Source of the DNA: Chondrinema litorale
GTDB taxonomy: Bacteria; Bacteroidota; Bacteroidia; Cytophagales; Flammeovirgaceae
Direction of reading: 5' to 3'
DNA length: 64,000 nt
Assembly (NCBI RefSeq): GCF_026250525.1
Contig: NZ_CP111043.1
Span: 2,159,421 to 2,223,420, forward strand
The position numbers and the translations under genes were made by a program. Shown piece by piece: positions 36,039 through 44,772 of this stretch. Each line of letters begins with the position of its first letter. The stretch's first letter is position 1. The notes under the pieces were generated by a model, which saw nothing but the letters and a program-made list of their open reading frames with translations, had not been told where the DNA came from and did not search any database.

Positions 36039-36773
36039 ATGAACATGGATACTACGGTATTGAAAAAATTGTCGCAGATGCGCTTTTATGGCATGCAACA
36101 TGCCTACAAAGCACTACTGGAAAACGGTAAACAGGATGCATTGACCAATGATGAGATGATCGCTCTATTGGTACAGGCCGAATGGGAGGACAGGGAGAAC
36201 CGCAAGATAGGGCGCTATCTAAAGTCTGCCAAGTTCCGTTATCCGGCCAGTGTGGAGGAACTCGACCTCACTGCACAACGTGGCCTTGACAGGACATTGA
36301 TGTTGCGCCTTGCCGACTGCACTTTCGTTCAACGGAAGGAAAATGTACTCATTACAGGACCTACCGGGGCAGGTAAAAGTTACATCGCCTCTGCATTGGG
36401 GCATCAGGCCTGTATGTCAGGCCACAGGGCACTGTATTTCAATGCACAGAAGATGTTCCCCCAACTCAATATGTCCAAGGCAGATGGCACCTATCTCAAG
36501 CAGTTGGCCAGGATAGAAAAACATGAACTGCTTATCATAGACGATTTTGGCTTACAGCCCCTAGATGCCAACTCAAGGATGATGCTATTGGAGGTCCTAG
36601 AAGATAGGCATGGAGTGAAATCTACCATTATGGCCTCTCAGTTGCCAGTGGCAAGTTGGTATGATGTCATAGGGGATAGCACGATTGCGGACGCTATTTT
36701 AGATAGATTGCTCAATTCTTCCCATAGGATAGAACTCAAGGGGGAATCCATGAGGAAGGTCAAAGTAAAATGA
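36039..36773 (+). CDS. istB: IS21 helper ATPase IstB
   Basis: 244 residues. Walker A GPTGAGKSY, Walker B LLIIDDFGLQ, and the C-terminal SQLPVASWYDVIGDSTIADA segment are typical of IstB. AAA+ ATPase that guides IstA to target. Complete. Confidence 0.93.
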   Translation: MNMDTTVLKKLSQMRFYGMQHAYKALLENGKQDALTNDEMIALLVQAEWEDRENRKIGRYLKSAKFRYPASVEELDLTAQRGLDRTLMLRLADCTFVQRKENVLITGPTGAGKSYIASALGHQACMSGHRALYFNAQKMFPQLNMSKADGTYLKQLARIEKHELLIIDDFGLQPLDANSRMMLLEVLEDRHGVKSTIMASQLPVASWYDVIGDSTIADAILDRLLNSSHRIELKGESMRKVKVK

Positions 36774-38297
36774 TTTGGTTACATTTGTAGGAACAGCCAT
36801 CAAAAAGTATGGATAGGTACAGGGAAAAGTAAGGGGTGGTCAAGATGATAATTCCGGTGGTCAGCATCATAATTATATGCAAACTATGGAGCAGTTTTGT
36901 TTTCTCTTTGTTCAAGCTCAATCCCATATTTTCCATAATCCTATCGATATAGCCCAGTATATCCTTACTGAAATACTGTTTGCCCATCAATAGGAAATCA
37001 TCGGCATAGCGAACTATCCTGATGCCCGATTTCGCAAACTTTCCTTGTGGGTCGTTCACGATTCTGTCAAAAGCATGGAGATAGATATTCGATAACAAGG
37101 GTGAAATCACTCCACCTTGTGGACTGCCCTGCCTGTTCAATAGCAACTCCCCGTTAGGGAGTTGTATCGGTGAGACCAGCCACTGATGGAGAAGACCCAA
37201 TATCCCTCCGTCTGTCAACCGTTGTTTTAGGAGGATGAACAACCTATCATGGGGTATCGTATCAAAGTAACGCGATAAATCCGCATCGTAAATGAATTGA
37301 TGACCCTCATAGATATTCAGTTTTACCTGCTTTATTGCATCCTTGGCTCCCCGTTTTGGTCGAAATCCATAGGAAGTCTCGATAAAGTCTGCCTCAAACA
37401 AGGGCTCTATCAACATCTTTACCCCCATCTGGACTACACGGTCGCGTATCGTTGGAATCCCTAGCTTACGATACTCCCCCTTTTTTTTCTTTCGGAATCA
37501 GTACCTGTCGGACGGCTTGGCTTCTATAGCCCTTACTTATCAGCGAATATTGTATCTCTTCTAAGAATGATTTCAATCCTCGCTCTTCGATGGTCTCGAA
37601 ACTTTCACCGTCGACCCCTACTCCTTCCGAGTAGTTGCTTTTGACGCGGTAGTAGGCCGTGACCAAGGTCATACCCTCACAGAGTTTCCCATAGAGACTG
37701 TACGCCTTGAATTCAGGCTCTTGCTTGGCTCGAATGTATAGTTTCCTTTGGAGAATACGAATCCGCTCATCCTGTTCGGATGGACTAGCTAGTAGATTTG
37801 CATCAATACTTGTCATTCTATTTTCCATATAAACTTTACTAAAGTAGGAGCCCTTCCCTGGATAAGGTTATGTTGTCCTTACCGTTTTCGGTAATATGGC
37901 CCCCTCCGACTTCTTTTGGGACAGAAGGTAACTTCGCTATGCTTATATACCTCCTTTTAAGATGGCCAATCTTTATCCCAAAAGACCTCCCACGTTTGGC
38001 CTATCTCCATCTATAATCTCGCCATCCCTATGACTCCGGTAGTTTACTGCATCTCATACGACTGTTTATCATTGCAGTATAGCAGGGTTCGAGACCGTCA
38101 AAACTCTCCCCAAATCTACTGATACACTTCTCGAAGCTACTTCGGGTTCACGCTCGTGCATTACGGCTAGATTATTTGAAACAGCGGAGCTTCAGCTGAT
38201 ACCTCGCGATATCTACTGTCCACTTTTCTTCAGGGTGAACAGTCAATTGCCCTGATGGTATTTTCACCCACTGGATATAAGCCACCTCGTGGCACAC

Positions 38298-38480
38298 CAA
38301 CGAATGGGTATATGAAATGTAAGGAATTTTGAAACAATATCGTGTCAATTTGCGAATTAGCCAAATCTGCGATTTGGCAACTGAAAAATCAACTCGTCAA
38401 ATCGCAGATTTGGCGGTGTTGATTAATTGAACCAAAGTTTCGTAACTCACTGACCTCCTTATATTTTATATACCGTGTTG
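38298..38480. repeat. attC-like site E' with internal 17-bp hairpin
   Basis: Outer boxes CAAC (38298-38301) and GTTG (38477-38480). Outer arms 38307-38324 and 38457-38474 pair over 18 bp with two mismatches. An additional perfect 17-bp pair lies inside (38360-38376 with 38398-38414). The CAAC box directly touches the intron 5' end at 38297. Confidence 0.7.
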
Positions 38481-38618
38481 TGTGTAGCTGTCTTTATTAT
38501 CAAGTTTTAAAATCAGTTTTCTTTATCGTTGAAATTAAGTTATTATCTTAAATCAGGTCGGATATTCTGTTTGTTTGTTTCCCCGTCATATTGTTGTATT
38601 CGGGTCAGTATCCTTAGC

Positions 38619-39002
38619 TTATTTATCCCAATACCATTTTATAAGGTCTAAATTTTGGTTTAACCGAGCGTTCTTTTCATCTAGTTCCCATTTTATATCC
38701 CAAATAAAATCCACGAAATATCCTTCCGTTTTTGATTTCCGAATCATTGCTCGGTTCCATTTGTTATTACCATTATCCGTGTGAATTTTATGAAACTTTG
38801 CTATAAAATCAGCGAGTTGCGAACATTTGCTTTTTCCGATATCTTTTAAATCAATTGGTTTAATTAATCCTTTAGAATCAACAAATTCCCCACCGAAAAC
38901 TACAGTGTTGGGTTGTAAATCAATCCAGAAGTTATAATCAGTGGTTTCAGTCACGTTTGATACGAATTTATCTATTTGATTATATAAGTCATTTTTATCC
39001 AT
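38619..39002 (-). CDS. immunity-like cassette protein
   Basis: 127 residues with NKWNRAMIRKSKTEGYFVDF and WDIKWELDE, resembling YezG-type immunity proteins, in which a short beta sheet packs on helices. It lies between attC-like sites E' and E. The resemblance is weak, so the family is tentative. Confidence 0.55.
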   Translation of the reverse strand: MDKNDLYNQIDKFVSNVTETTDYNFWIDLQPNTVVFGGEFVDSKGLIKPIDLKDIGKSKCSQLADFIAKFHKIHTDNGNNKWNRAMIRKSKTEGYFVDFIWDIKWELDEKNARLNQNLDLIKWYWDK

Positions 39003-39041
39003 CTTGAAATCAGGTCAGTTTGGCGAGAATTTAGTTACACA

Positions 39042-39116
39042 CAACGCTCAATGTATGAATCGTAGCTTTGGTTTGTGGGTTGGTTTTGTGCGGCTATGAT
39101 TTGATACATAATGTTG
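39042..39116. repeat. attC-like site E
   Basis: Outer boxes CAAC (39042-39045) and GTTG (39113-39116). Arms 39052-39066 and 39093-39108 pair with one bulge and two mismatches. The right 7-mer GTTGAAC fits attC GTTRRRY. Confidence 0.6.
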
Positions 39117-39284
39117 AACGAATCCTCCCTATGGTCGGAAGCTATCCTTCTTCCGTTAAAACTAATAGATTTTATTAGCTTAAGCTAAACTTTAAATCTA
39201 TTTGATCATGTTCAAAAAAAAACTGCTACTCTGGCCGAGCAAGCCTCTGCTCAAGTCAAGGGATTTAGTAACCTTCAAAACAAG

Positions 39285-40112
39285 TTGACGCAAAGCTTTT
39301 CTATCAATGGTAAAGCTCCGAGCACACTGAACAACTACCTCCGGTGCTTGGCACATCTGGCCTTGCATTACAAGCAAAGCCCTGAAACGCTCTCGGTAGA
39401 GAACATAGAAGACTACCTCTATTTCTGCCAGAAACAGCATCTTACACCTTCTGAAAGTTTCTTTAAACACACTATTTTTGGTCTACGAGCAGCTTATAAA
39501 GTAATGGGCATGGAAGCCAAGCGTGTGGTCTTGCCACAAATCAAACGCGACCAAAAACTGCCCACAGTGCTCAGTCAACAGGAAGTAAAGCGCCTGCTAA
39601 AAGCACCCAAATACCTCAAGCACCGATTGATCTTGGGTATCCTATACGGTTGCGGATTACGCAGCTATGAGCTCTGTGACCTTAAGTTGAGTGATATCGA
39701 CTTTGATCGTAGGACTGTTTTCATTGCCAAGAAAAAAGGGAAAGTAGACCGCTATGTGCCATTGAGCGTACACCTGGTCCGGGGGCTAAAAAAGTACATC
39801 GAAACAGAAAACCCATACCTCTATTTATTCAACAGCCAAGTCACTAAAGACGGTAATCCTCGTGGGCTTACCACCAACGGCATACGATGGATAATCAAAG
39901 AGAACAGGAGTAAAATAGGCTGTAACAAAAAGGTGACCGCCCACATGTTGCGCCACAGTTTCGCTACACACCTGCTAGAATACGGGATCGATCTTGTTAG
40001 CCTGAAAGAGCTGTTAGGCCATGCCCACATAGAGATGACCTTGACCTATTTGCATGTGGCCAATCTGCCCAGTAAAGCCAAGTTCAGCCCTCTCGATAAG
40101 CTTTACGTCTAA
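39285..40112 (+). CDS. tyrosine recombinase of the IS91-type unit
   Basis: 275 residues from TTG at 39285. The catalytic set is complete: CGLRSYE, KKGKVDRYVPL, HMLRHSFATH, LLGHAHIEM and TLTYLHV. Upstream, codons stay open in this frame back to about 39208, where an ATG is one base out of frame before a run of nine A, so the N-terminus may carry a frameshift. The stop overlaps the start of the transposase gene. Such a pair with an IS91 transposase is common in Bacteroidota as I recall. Confidence 0.72.
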   Translation: MTQSFSINGKAPSTLNNYLRCLAHLALHYKQSPETLSVENIEDYLYFCQKQHLTPSESFFKHTIFGLRAAYKVMGMEAKRVVLPQIKRDQKLPTVLSQQEVKRLLKAPKYLKHRLILGILYGCGLRSYELCDLKLSDIDFDRRTVFIAKKKGKVDRYVPLSVHLVRGLKKYIETENPYLYLFNSQVTKDGNPRGLTTNGIRWIIKENRSKIGCNKKVTAHMLRHSFATHLLEYGIDLVSLKELLGHAHIEMTLTYLHVANLPSKAKFSPLDKLYV

Positions 40113-41189
40113 TGCGGCCTACACATACAGTTGCGCAGGTCTTGGAAATGGAACAACAGCAACTCAAAGCACTGAGTTTAACCTCGTGGCATTATCGTAC
40201 ACTACAAGCTATCAGAAGGTGTCGTAATCGTCATTGTCCTACGTGCCAAGGCCACAAACGTGAGCAATGGATCAGGGCACGTGAAAGCGAGCTATTAAAT
40301 GTGCCCTACTTTCATCTGGTTTTTACACTACCCAGCGAGTTCGGCCACCTTGCCTTAAGTCATGGAAAAATCGTGTACGGCAGCTTGTTCAAGGCAGCCT
40401 GGAAAACCTTGCAGCAATTTGGTGTCAACCCCAAACATTTGGGCGGCAAAATAGGTATGATTGCCATACTGCATACCTGGGGCCAGAACTTGAGCCTCCA
40501 CCCGCATTTGCACTGCATCGTTCCCGGTGGAGCCCTAAGCGGATCAGGGAAGTGGAAACCCGCAAAGAACAAGGGCAAATACCTGTTCAATGTAAAGGCT
40601 ATGAGCCCTGTTTTTAGGGCTAAATATGTGACCTCCCTCAGAAAAAGTGACGCTCAACTCCCACAGGAAACCTACGATCGAGTATTCAGCAAAAAGTGGG
40701 TGGTTTTGCTAAAAGACCTTTTTCCTGTCCTAAAAACGTGATAGAATACCTAGGCAGATACACACATCCGGAGTGGAACTCAAGATTGCCATCAGCAATC
40801 ACCGGATACAAGGTATAGACCATCAAAAAAAGCAGGTGATCTTTACCGCCAAAGATTATAAAAAGGGGGGCAAAAAGACAACGGTCAAACTCTCTACAAA
40901 AGAGTTTGTCAGGCGGTTTGCATTGCACATTTTACCGAAAGGGTTTACCCGGATACGACACTATGGTATTTTGAGTAGTAGTTGGAAAAAGGGGAAACTG
41001 CCTCAACTGCAAATAGCTCTTGCTACCAAGTTATTAACCCCGATACTTCCTAAAGAACCGCTTTTACACCGCCAATGTCCCAGCTGTAAAACAGGCCGGT
41101 TACATACGATCTTACTTTTTGATGCCCGTGGCCCACCAAAGGATTGGCAGCGATTACTTACTGATAAAAAACTTCTGTTGAACTCTTGA
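40112..41189 (+). pseudogene. IS91-family HUH transposase, frame-broken
   Basis: N-terminal zinc finger (CRNRHCPTCQG), HUH motif (HPHLHCIVPGG) and C-terminal IAISNHRI are present in three frames. A one-base loss in a T run near 40706 breaks the frame after WVVLL. A 14-base insertion near 40768 separates YLGRYTH from KIAISNHRI. A late CxxC cluster (QCPSCKTG) remains. Function lost. Confidence 0.75.
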
Positions 41190-41392
41190 AAAAACTACGA
41201 TCAGTAGCCTGGCCTTGCTATGTCCAAACAGGAAAAAATATAGCCTAAGAGGTCCCTGAAATCAACAAATGGAAATGAATATGATAGAAAAAGTAGCAAG
41301 GAAAGGAAGGGTAAAGTCAAAATGGTCTCAAGTATAACTCAATAAAAACCACTCAAAATAACGTATTCCCCATAGCTGGCACCTGATTCGTT
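41190..41392. other. end region of the IS91-type unit
   Basis: Non-coding remnant with no recognised end sequence, leading to attC-like site H. I see no gene in it. Confidence 0.35.
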
Positions 41393-41441
41393 CAACACTG
41401 TCTTCATGTTTGGCTCGTTGAGCCACACGAAGACTTAGTTA
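41393..41441. repeat. attC-like site H
   Basis: Outer boxes CAAC (41393-41396) and GTTA (41438-41441). Arms 41400-41416 and 41420-41434 pair with a two-base bulge and one mismatch. 49 bp, close to the smallest attC sites. The LRR gene ends 17 bp away. Confidence 0.6.
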
Positions 41442-41458
41442 TTAGCCACAGTATTTTA

Positions 41459-42178
41459 TTAAATGAGACTTACACTAGGAAGCGTTTCCTCAATAATTTC
41501 TCTTTGTCCATTTTTAAAAAATCTTGGTAAGATTCTTAAGTATTTTAGTTCTTGCAGCTCTAGTAAGGGAGAAATATCATAATTTTTGTTTTCAATATTC
41601 AATATAAAATTTAGATATTCTAACTTTTTTAATTTAGATATTGACTCCATACTCTTAATAGCTTTTCCAGTTCCGCTCATTTTTCCGTGATCTAACCATA
41701 ATTCTTTTAAGTTTATAAGAGTCTCAATTGGGGTTAAATCATAAAGGTTATTTATACCATAAACATATAGAGTCCTTAAATTCTTTAAATCTTTTAGAAA
41801 ATCAATATCTTCAACCTTTTTAATACCACTTAAAATAAGAACTTCTAATGAAGTTAAGGATGACAAACTCGGAATTAACGTTTGTTTGTTATTGGAAATA
41901 TGAAGATATTTCAGATTAGATAAAGTAGAGAAGGTATTTATTCGGTTTTCATCTATGTCATTTAATGTTATTGCTTCTATAATTTTATTATCTATCAAAG
42001 AATCATAATTGGTATAGCTCAACTTGAATTTTTTCAGAGGTGTATTCATCTCTATTATTTTCGCACTATCAGATAATTCAGAAATATCAAATGGGCAACG
42101 AACTGTACCTTCTATAACTCCTAAATGAGCATAAGAATTTGGTGCTTTGTTTTCGGATAGATAATTATTCCAATTCAT
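41459..42178 (-). CDS. leucine-rich-repeat protein, cassette cargo
   Basis: 239 residues from ATG at 42178 (a longer reading from 42271 would run through site F). From about residue 85, repeats of the form LxxLxxLxIxxN occur (LSNLKYLHISNN, LTSLEVLILSG, LKNLRTLYVYG, INLKELWLDHG), six or so in all. No signal peptide is visible. Ligand unknown. Sits between sites H and F. Confidence 0.72.
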   Translation of the reverse strand: MNWNNYLSENKAPNSYAHLGVIEGTVRCPFDISELSDSAKIIEMNTPLKKFKLSYTNYDSLIDNKIIEAITLNDIDENRINTFSTLSNLKYLHISNNKQTLIPSLSSLTSLEVLILSGIKKVEDIDFLKDLKNLRTLYVYGINNLYDLTPIETLINLKELWLDHGKMSGTGKAIKSMESISKLKKLEYLNFILNIENKNYDISPLLELQELKYLRILPRFFKNGQREIIEETLPSVSLI

Positions 42179-42196
42179 ATTTGATCTTGTTGTGGC

Positions 42197-42320
42197 TAAC
42201 GTGTTACTAAAAAACGTTTGGGCTTGAACGTCAGTTCGGGCAGCCGTTCGCAGGACGTAAGCGGGAGACACGAAGTGTTGAACCGCTAGTAAACCCCCAA
42301 ATTTTTTTTAGCTTTTGTTC
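42197..42320. repeat. attC-like site F
   Basis: Outer boxes TAAC (42197-42200) and GTTC (42317-42320). Arms around 42206-42222 and 42296-42312 pair over 17 bp with three mismatches. Near 124 bp. The 191-residue gene ends 16 bp away. Confidence 0.55.
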
Positions 42321-42336
42321 ACTTCTGTTTTCTTTT

Positions 42337-42912
42337 TTATTCGTATTCATTTAACTCGATTCTTTCTTGTATTCCAACAACTCCTGCTCCGATATATCTT
42401 TTCGCTAAAGTATCTGCAACTCTGCAAACCTTTTCAGCTTTCATCATTTCTTGAAATGCTTCTTCTCCTTCACCTTCAATTATTTCCTCTTTTTCTTCAG
42501 GTATAAAGATTTCATCCTCGTTAATCTCTAATTCTTCTGGAATTGGTTCTCCATAATCGTATTCAAATTCACCGTCACTTACCAATACTTTTCGGATTGT
42601 TTTACCATTTTTGATTAAACTAAATCCATAAACACTTGATGTTTCATCCCAAATTATTGAAGCTATTTCGGTGTCTTCAAAATTCAAAAATGGATTTTCA
42701 TCTTTAAATGCTTTACTTGCTAATTCTCCATTACATAGAATTTTGCAAATATCTTTCGTGCCAATAAAAACACTATCCCATTGTTTATTTGTATCATAAA
42801 AATCAAATGTTTTTCCTTTTTCTAAATTCGGTAATCCGACCATTTTCAGAATTTCTTCATCTGATTTGAGCGCTTTGCTTTTTATGAAAATTGGTATTAA
42901 TCTAAATCCCAT
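42337..42912 (-). CDS. acidic cassette protein of unknown function
   Basis: 191 residues, no signal peptide. The C-terminal part is Glu-rich (EEKEEIIEGEGEEAF) and a Cys occurs near ICKILCNG. It lies between sites F and G. Unrecognised. Confidence 0.5.
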   Translation of the reverse strand: MGFRLIPIFIKSKALKSDEEILKMVGLPNLEKGKTFDFYDTNKQWDSVFIGTKDICKILCNGELASKAFKDENPFLNFEDTEIASIIWDETSSVYGFSLIKNGKTIRKVLVSDGEFEYDYGEPIPEELEINEDEIFIPEEKEEIIEGEGEEAFQEMMKAEKVCRVADTLAKRYIGAGVVGIQERIELNEYE

Positions 42913-42941
42913 AGGTTTTCATCTTTCTTTTTAATGGAAGT

Positions 42942-43062
42942 GAACGGTTTGAATATAGTGCGTTTGGCTTTAGCTGAAGCATAATTTTCAAATGGCATCT
43001 ATTGTTATTTGGTTTACTGATTTTCATGATTTAATTAAACTGCCAAATGCACTATATTTTTT
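42942..43062. repeat. attC-like site G, truncated by intron
   Basis: Left box GAAC (42942-42945). Arms 42952-42968 and 43042-43058 pair over 17 bp with one mismatch. The expected right GTT box is replaced by the start of a group II intron remnant. Confidence 0.55.
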
Positions 43063-43146
43063 GTGTGTGCCCAGCATGGGCATCCTTTAATTTATCGTAA
43101 GATAAATTATTAATCTAGAGGGTGCAAATCCCTTATGGGGGGGAGT

Positions 43147-44365
43147 CAAGGGCAAACGCATATAAATGAAAAAGTTTTATCTTTCCAATAAATACTATTT
43201 TTCATATGCCTACTCCGAGCAGTTACCTATCATCTTTATTACCAAAGCTATCTAATATTGAAGATTTCCGCATGGAACGCAACCAATTATATCCACTTAA
43301 CGAAATACTATTTCTTACAGTTAGTGCGGTAATAAGTGGATGTAGATATTGGGAAGAGATAGCCGATTTTGGAGAGGAAAAATTAACATGGCTTCGTAAA
43401 TATCTACCCTTTTTGCAGGGAACACCTTCGCATGACACCCTTAATCGTGTATTTTCTCATTTAGATTATACATCATTTGAGCACTGCTTTATCGACTGGG
43501 TTACAGAAGGTTTACTACTAAAAGAAGGAACAGTTATCAACTTCGATGGAAAAAAACTATCCCGTAGTGCTACTAAGAAAGAACAGCAACTACCTGGTAA
43601 TCAAGGAGGTAAAGGTGCAGTACATTTAGTAGAGGCTTGGTGTAGTGAACTACAAATATGTTTAGGACAATATTATACAGATGATAAATCTAACGAGATA
43701 GTCAGTATCCCTGCTTTAATAGATTTGCTAGAGTTAAAGGGAACAGTTATCACCATTGATGCGATTGGATGCCAAAAAAAGATTACAGAGAAGATAGTTA
43801 AACAGGAAGCAGATTACGTGATAGGCTTAAAAGCTAATCAAAAGAAGTTACTTCATAAAGTGGAATCCTGTTTTGGTCACTCTGAGTTGAAAGCTGTGGA
43901 TAGTTGGGATAAAGGACATGGACGGATAGAATGCCGTTCGTGTCGAGTATTACCTGCTCATCTTATAGGAGAAGAGTGCTTACAAGGTTGGACAGGATTA
44001 AGTACTATTATCGAAATATCCTCTTATAGAGAAGTAGTAGCTTCAGGTAAAGTAAGTCGTGAGCATAGATATTACATGAGTAGTTTACAGGGTACACCTG
44101 AACGGTTTAATCAAATTATTAGAGGACATTGGACGATAGAAAATCAATTACATTGGTCACTAGATGTACAATTTGGTGAAGATTTTAGTACCAAGAGAAA
44201 GGATAATGCTGCACGAAACTTTGGTGCTGTTCTCAGAATTGCTACCAGTTTGTTAAAATCTAATAAAGATACGGTTAGTCTCAATAGAAAAATGCTCAAA
44301 GCAGCTCGCTCTGATGAGTATAGAGAAACCAGTATTAGATTATAATTTATATGCGTTTGCCCTTG
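43147..44365 (+). mobile_element. ISAs1-family element with 9-bp duplication
   Basis: 21-bp perfect inverted ends (43147-43167 and 44345-44365). GGGGGGAGT flanks it at 43138-43146 and 44366-44374. Length 1219 bp. Confidence 0.88.
43206..44345 (+). CDS. ISAs1-family transposase
   Basis: 379 residues. The early segment (IEDFRMERNQLYPLNEILFL) and the DDE-like positions (INFDGKK; VITIDAIGCQ; HWTIENQLHWSLDV) are typical of ISAs1/H-repeat transposases. Full length and undamaged. Confidence 0.9.
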   Translation: MPTPSSYLSSLLPKLSNIEDFRMERNQLYPLNEILFLTVSAVISGCRYWEEIADFGEEKLTWLRKYLPFLQGTPSHDTLNRVFSHLDYTSFEHCFIDWVTEGLLLKEGTVINFDGKKLSRSATKKEQQLPGNQGGKGAVHLVEAWCSELQICLGQYYTDDKSNEIVSIPALIDLLELKGTVITIDAIGCQKKITEKIVKQEADYVIGLKANQKKLLHKVESCFGHSELKAVDSWDKGHGRIECRSCRVLPAHLIGEECLQGWTGLSTIIEISSYREVVASGKVSREHRYYMSSLQGTPERFNQIIRGHWTIENQLHWSLDVQFGEDFSTKRKDNAARNFGAVLRIATSLLKSNKDTVSLNRKMLKAARSDEYRETSIRL

Positions 44366-44481
44366 GGGGGGAGTCGTGTCCCTGAATATGCTACATTAGT
44401 TGGTACAAAAATTTACAGGCCATAATTCTTAACTTTATCTATTATGGGCAAAAAGAAACAGTACGAAAAAGAACCGTCGCG

Positions 44482-44751
44482 GTGCGATTCAAGGAAATGA
44501 TAGTCGGCTTGCTGGAGGCAGGCCATACAGCGCGAAAAGTATCAGAAGATTATGGTCTCTATGAGGGTATGATCCGTAGATGGAAAAGAGAGAGTAGGGA
44601 AAAAAAAGGTATCTTTTCAGATAAAAGTAAACCTTCATTGACCCCTGAAGAAAAAGAGATTCGAGAGTTAAGGCAGCAATTGAGAGAAGTAGAAATGGAA
44701 CGTGATAGTTGCACTCGCATCTTAAAAAAGGCGGTGGCCGCCACGCGGTGA
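44482..44751 (+). pseudogene. IS3 orfA, altered at both ends
   Basis: 89 residues from GTG with the IS3 helix-turn-helix (VGLLEAGHTARKVSEDYG) and a leucine-zipper end. A natural start (ATG at 44447) is one A out of frame. The expected end LKKAVSIFS is replaced by LKKAVAATR through a 14-base GC-rich insertion, so fusion to OrfB by frameshifting is probably lost. Confidence 0.7.
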
Positions 44752-44772
44752 GCATCTTCTCCAACAATTCCA

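Larger units (their letters stand above)
34240..36881 (+). mobile_element. IS21-family element with 6-bp target duplication
   Basis: Length 2642 bp. Ends begin and finish TGCATATAATTAT as inverted repeats. AACTAT flanks it at 34234-34239 and 36882-36887. Several internal copies of a TGACCACC-containing motif lie near both ends, as in IS21 transposase binding sites. It interrupts the intron RT gene. Confidence 0.88.
33809..37828 (-). pseudogene. group II intron reverse transcriptase/maturase, disrupted
   Basis: Three fragments: N-terminal 37466-37828, RT core up to 36888, and C-terminal 33809-34233. The RT core has YGFRPKRGA, DADLSRYFDTIPH, QGSPQGGVISPLLSN and YADDFLLMG. Two lesions are visible. 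One extra G near 37476-37480 shifts the frame after IPKEKKG; removing it restores EYRKLGIPTIRDRVVQ. The IS21 insertion splits the gene after KTKLLHS; removing it with one copy of AACTAT restores frame into CRSSLFFLGFEF. The C-terminus (maturase X) ends without an HNH domain. Repaired length is 454 residues. Confidence 0.88.
33740..38297 (-). mobile_element. group II intron, interrupted
   Basis: The 5' end on the minus strand at 38297 begins GTGTG, matching the group II 5' consensus, and the 3' end near 33740 is preceded by a domain V-like hairpin (33763-33794). It carries an RT/maturase gene. The 5' end abuts the CAAC box of attC-like site E'. About 470 bp (37829-38297) is non-coding and belongs to intron domains. 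An IS21 element (34240-36881) is inserted. The lack of a visible endonuclease domain fits a group IIC-type intron, but the class is not proved. Confidence 0.8.
43065..44399 (+). mobile_element. group II intron 5' remnant, split by ISAs1
   Basis: GTGTGCCCAGCATGGGC starts at 43065 in the same style as the first intron (GTGTGCC ... GGC), and a GAGGGTGCAAATCCC element follows. ISAs1 sits inside it, and the IS3 element truncates it at about 44399. The RT and 3' end are absent. Confidence 0.6.

Noticed and set aside
39285..40112. Integron integrase
   Set aside because: No IntI-type extra segment was visible and the gene is paired with an IS91 transposase; kept only as a question to test.
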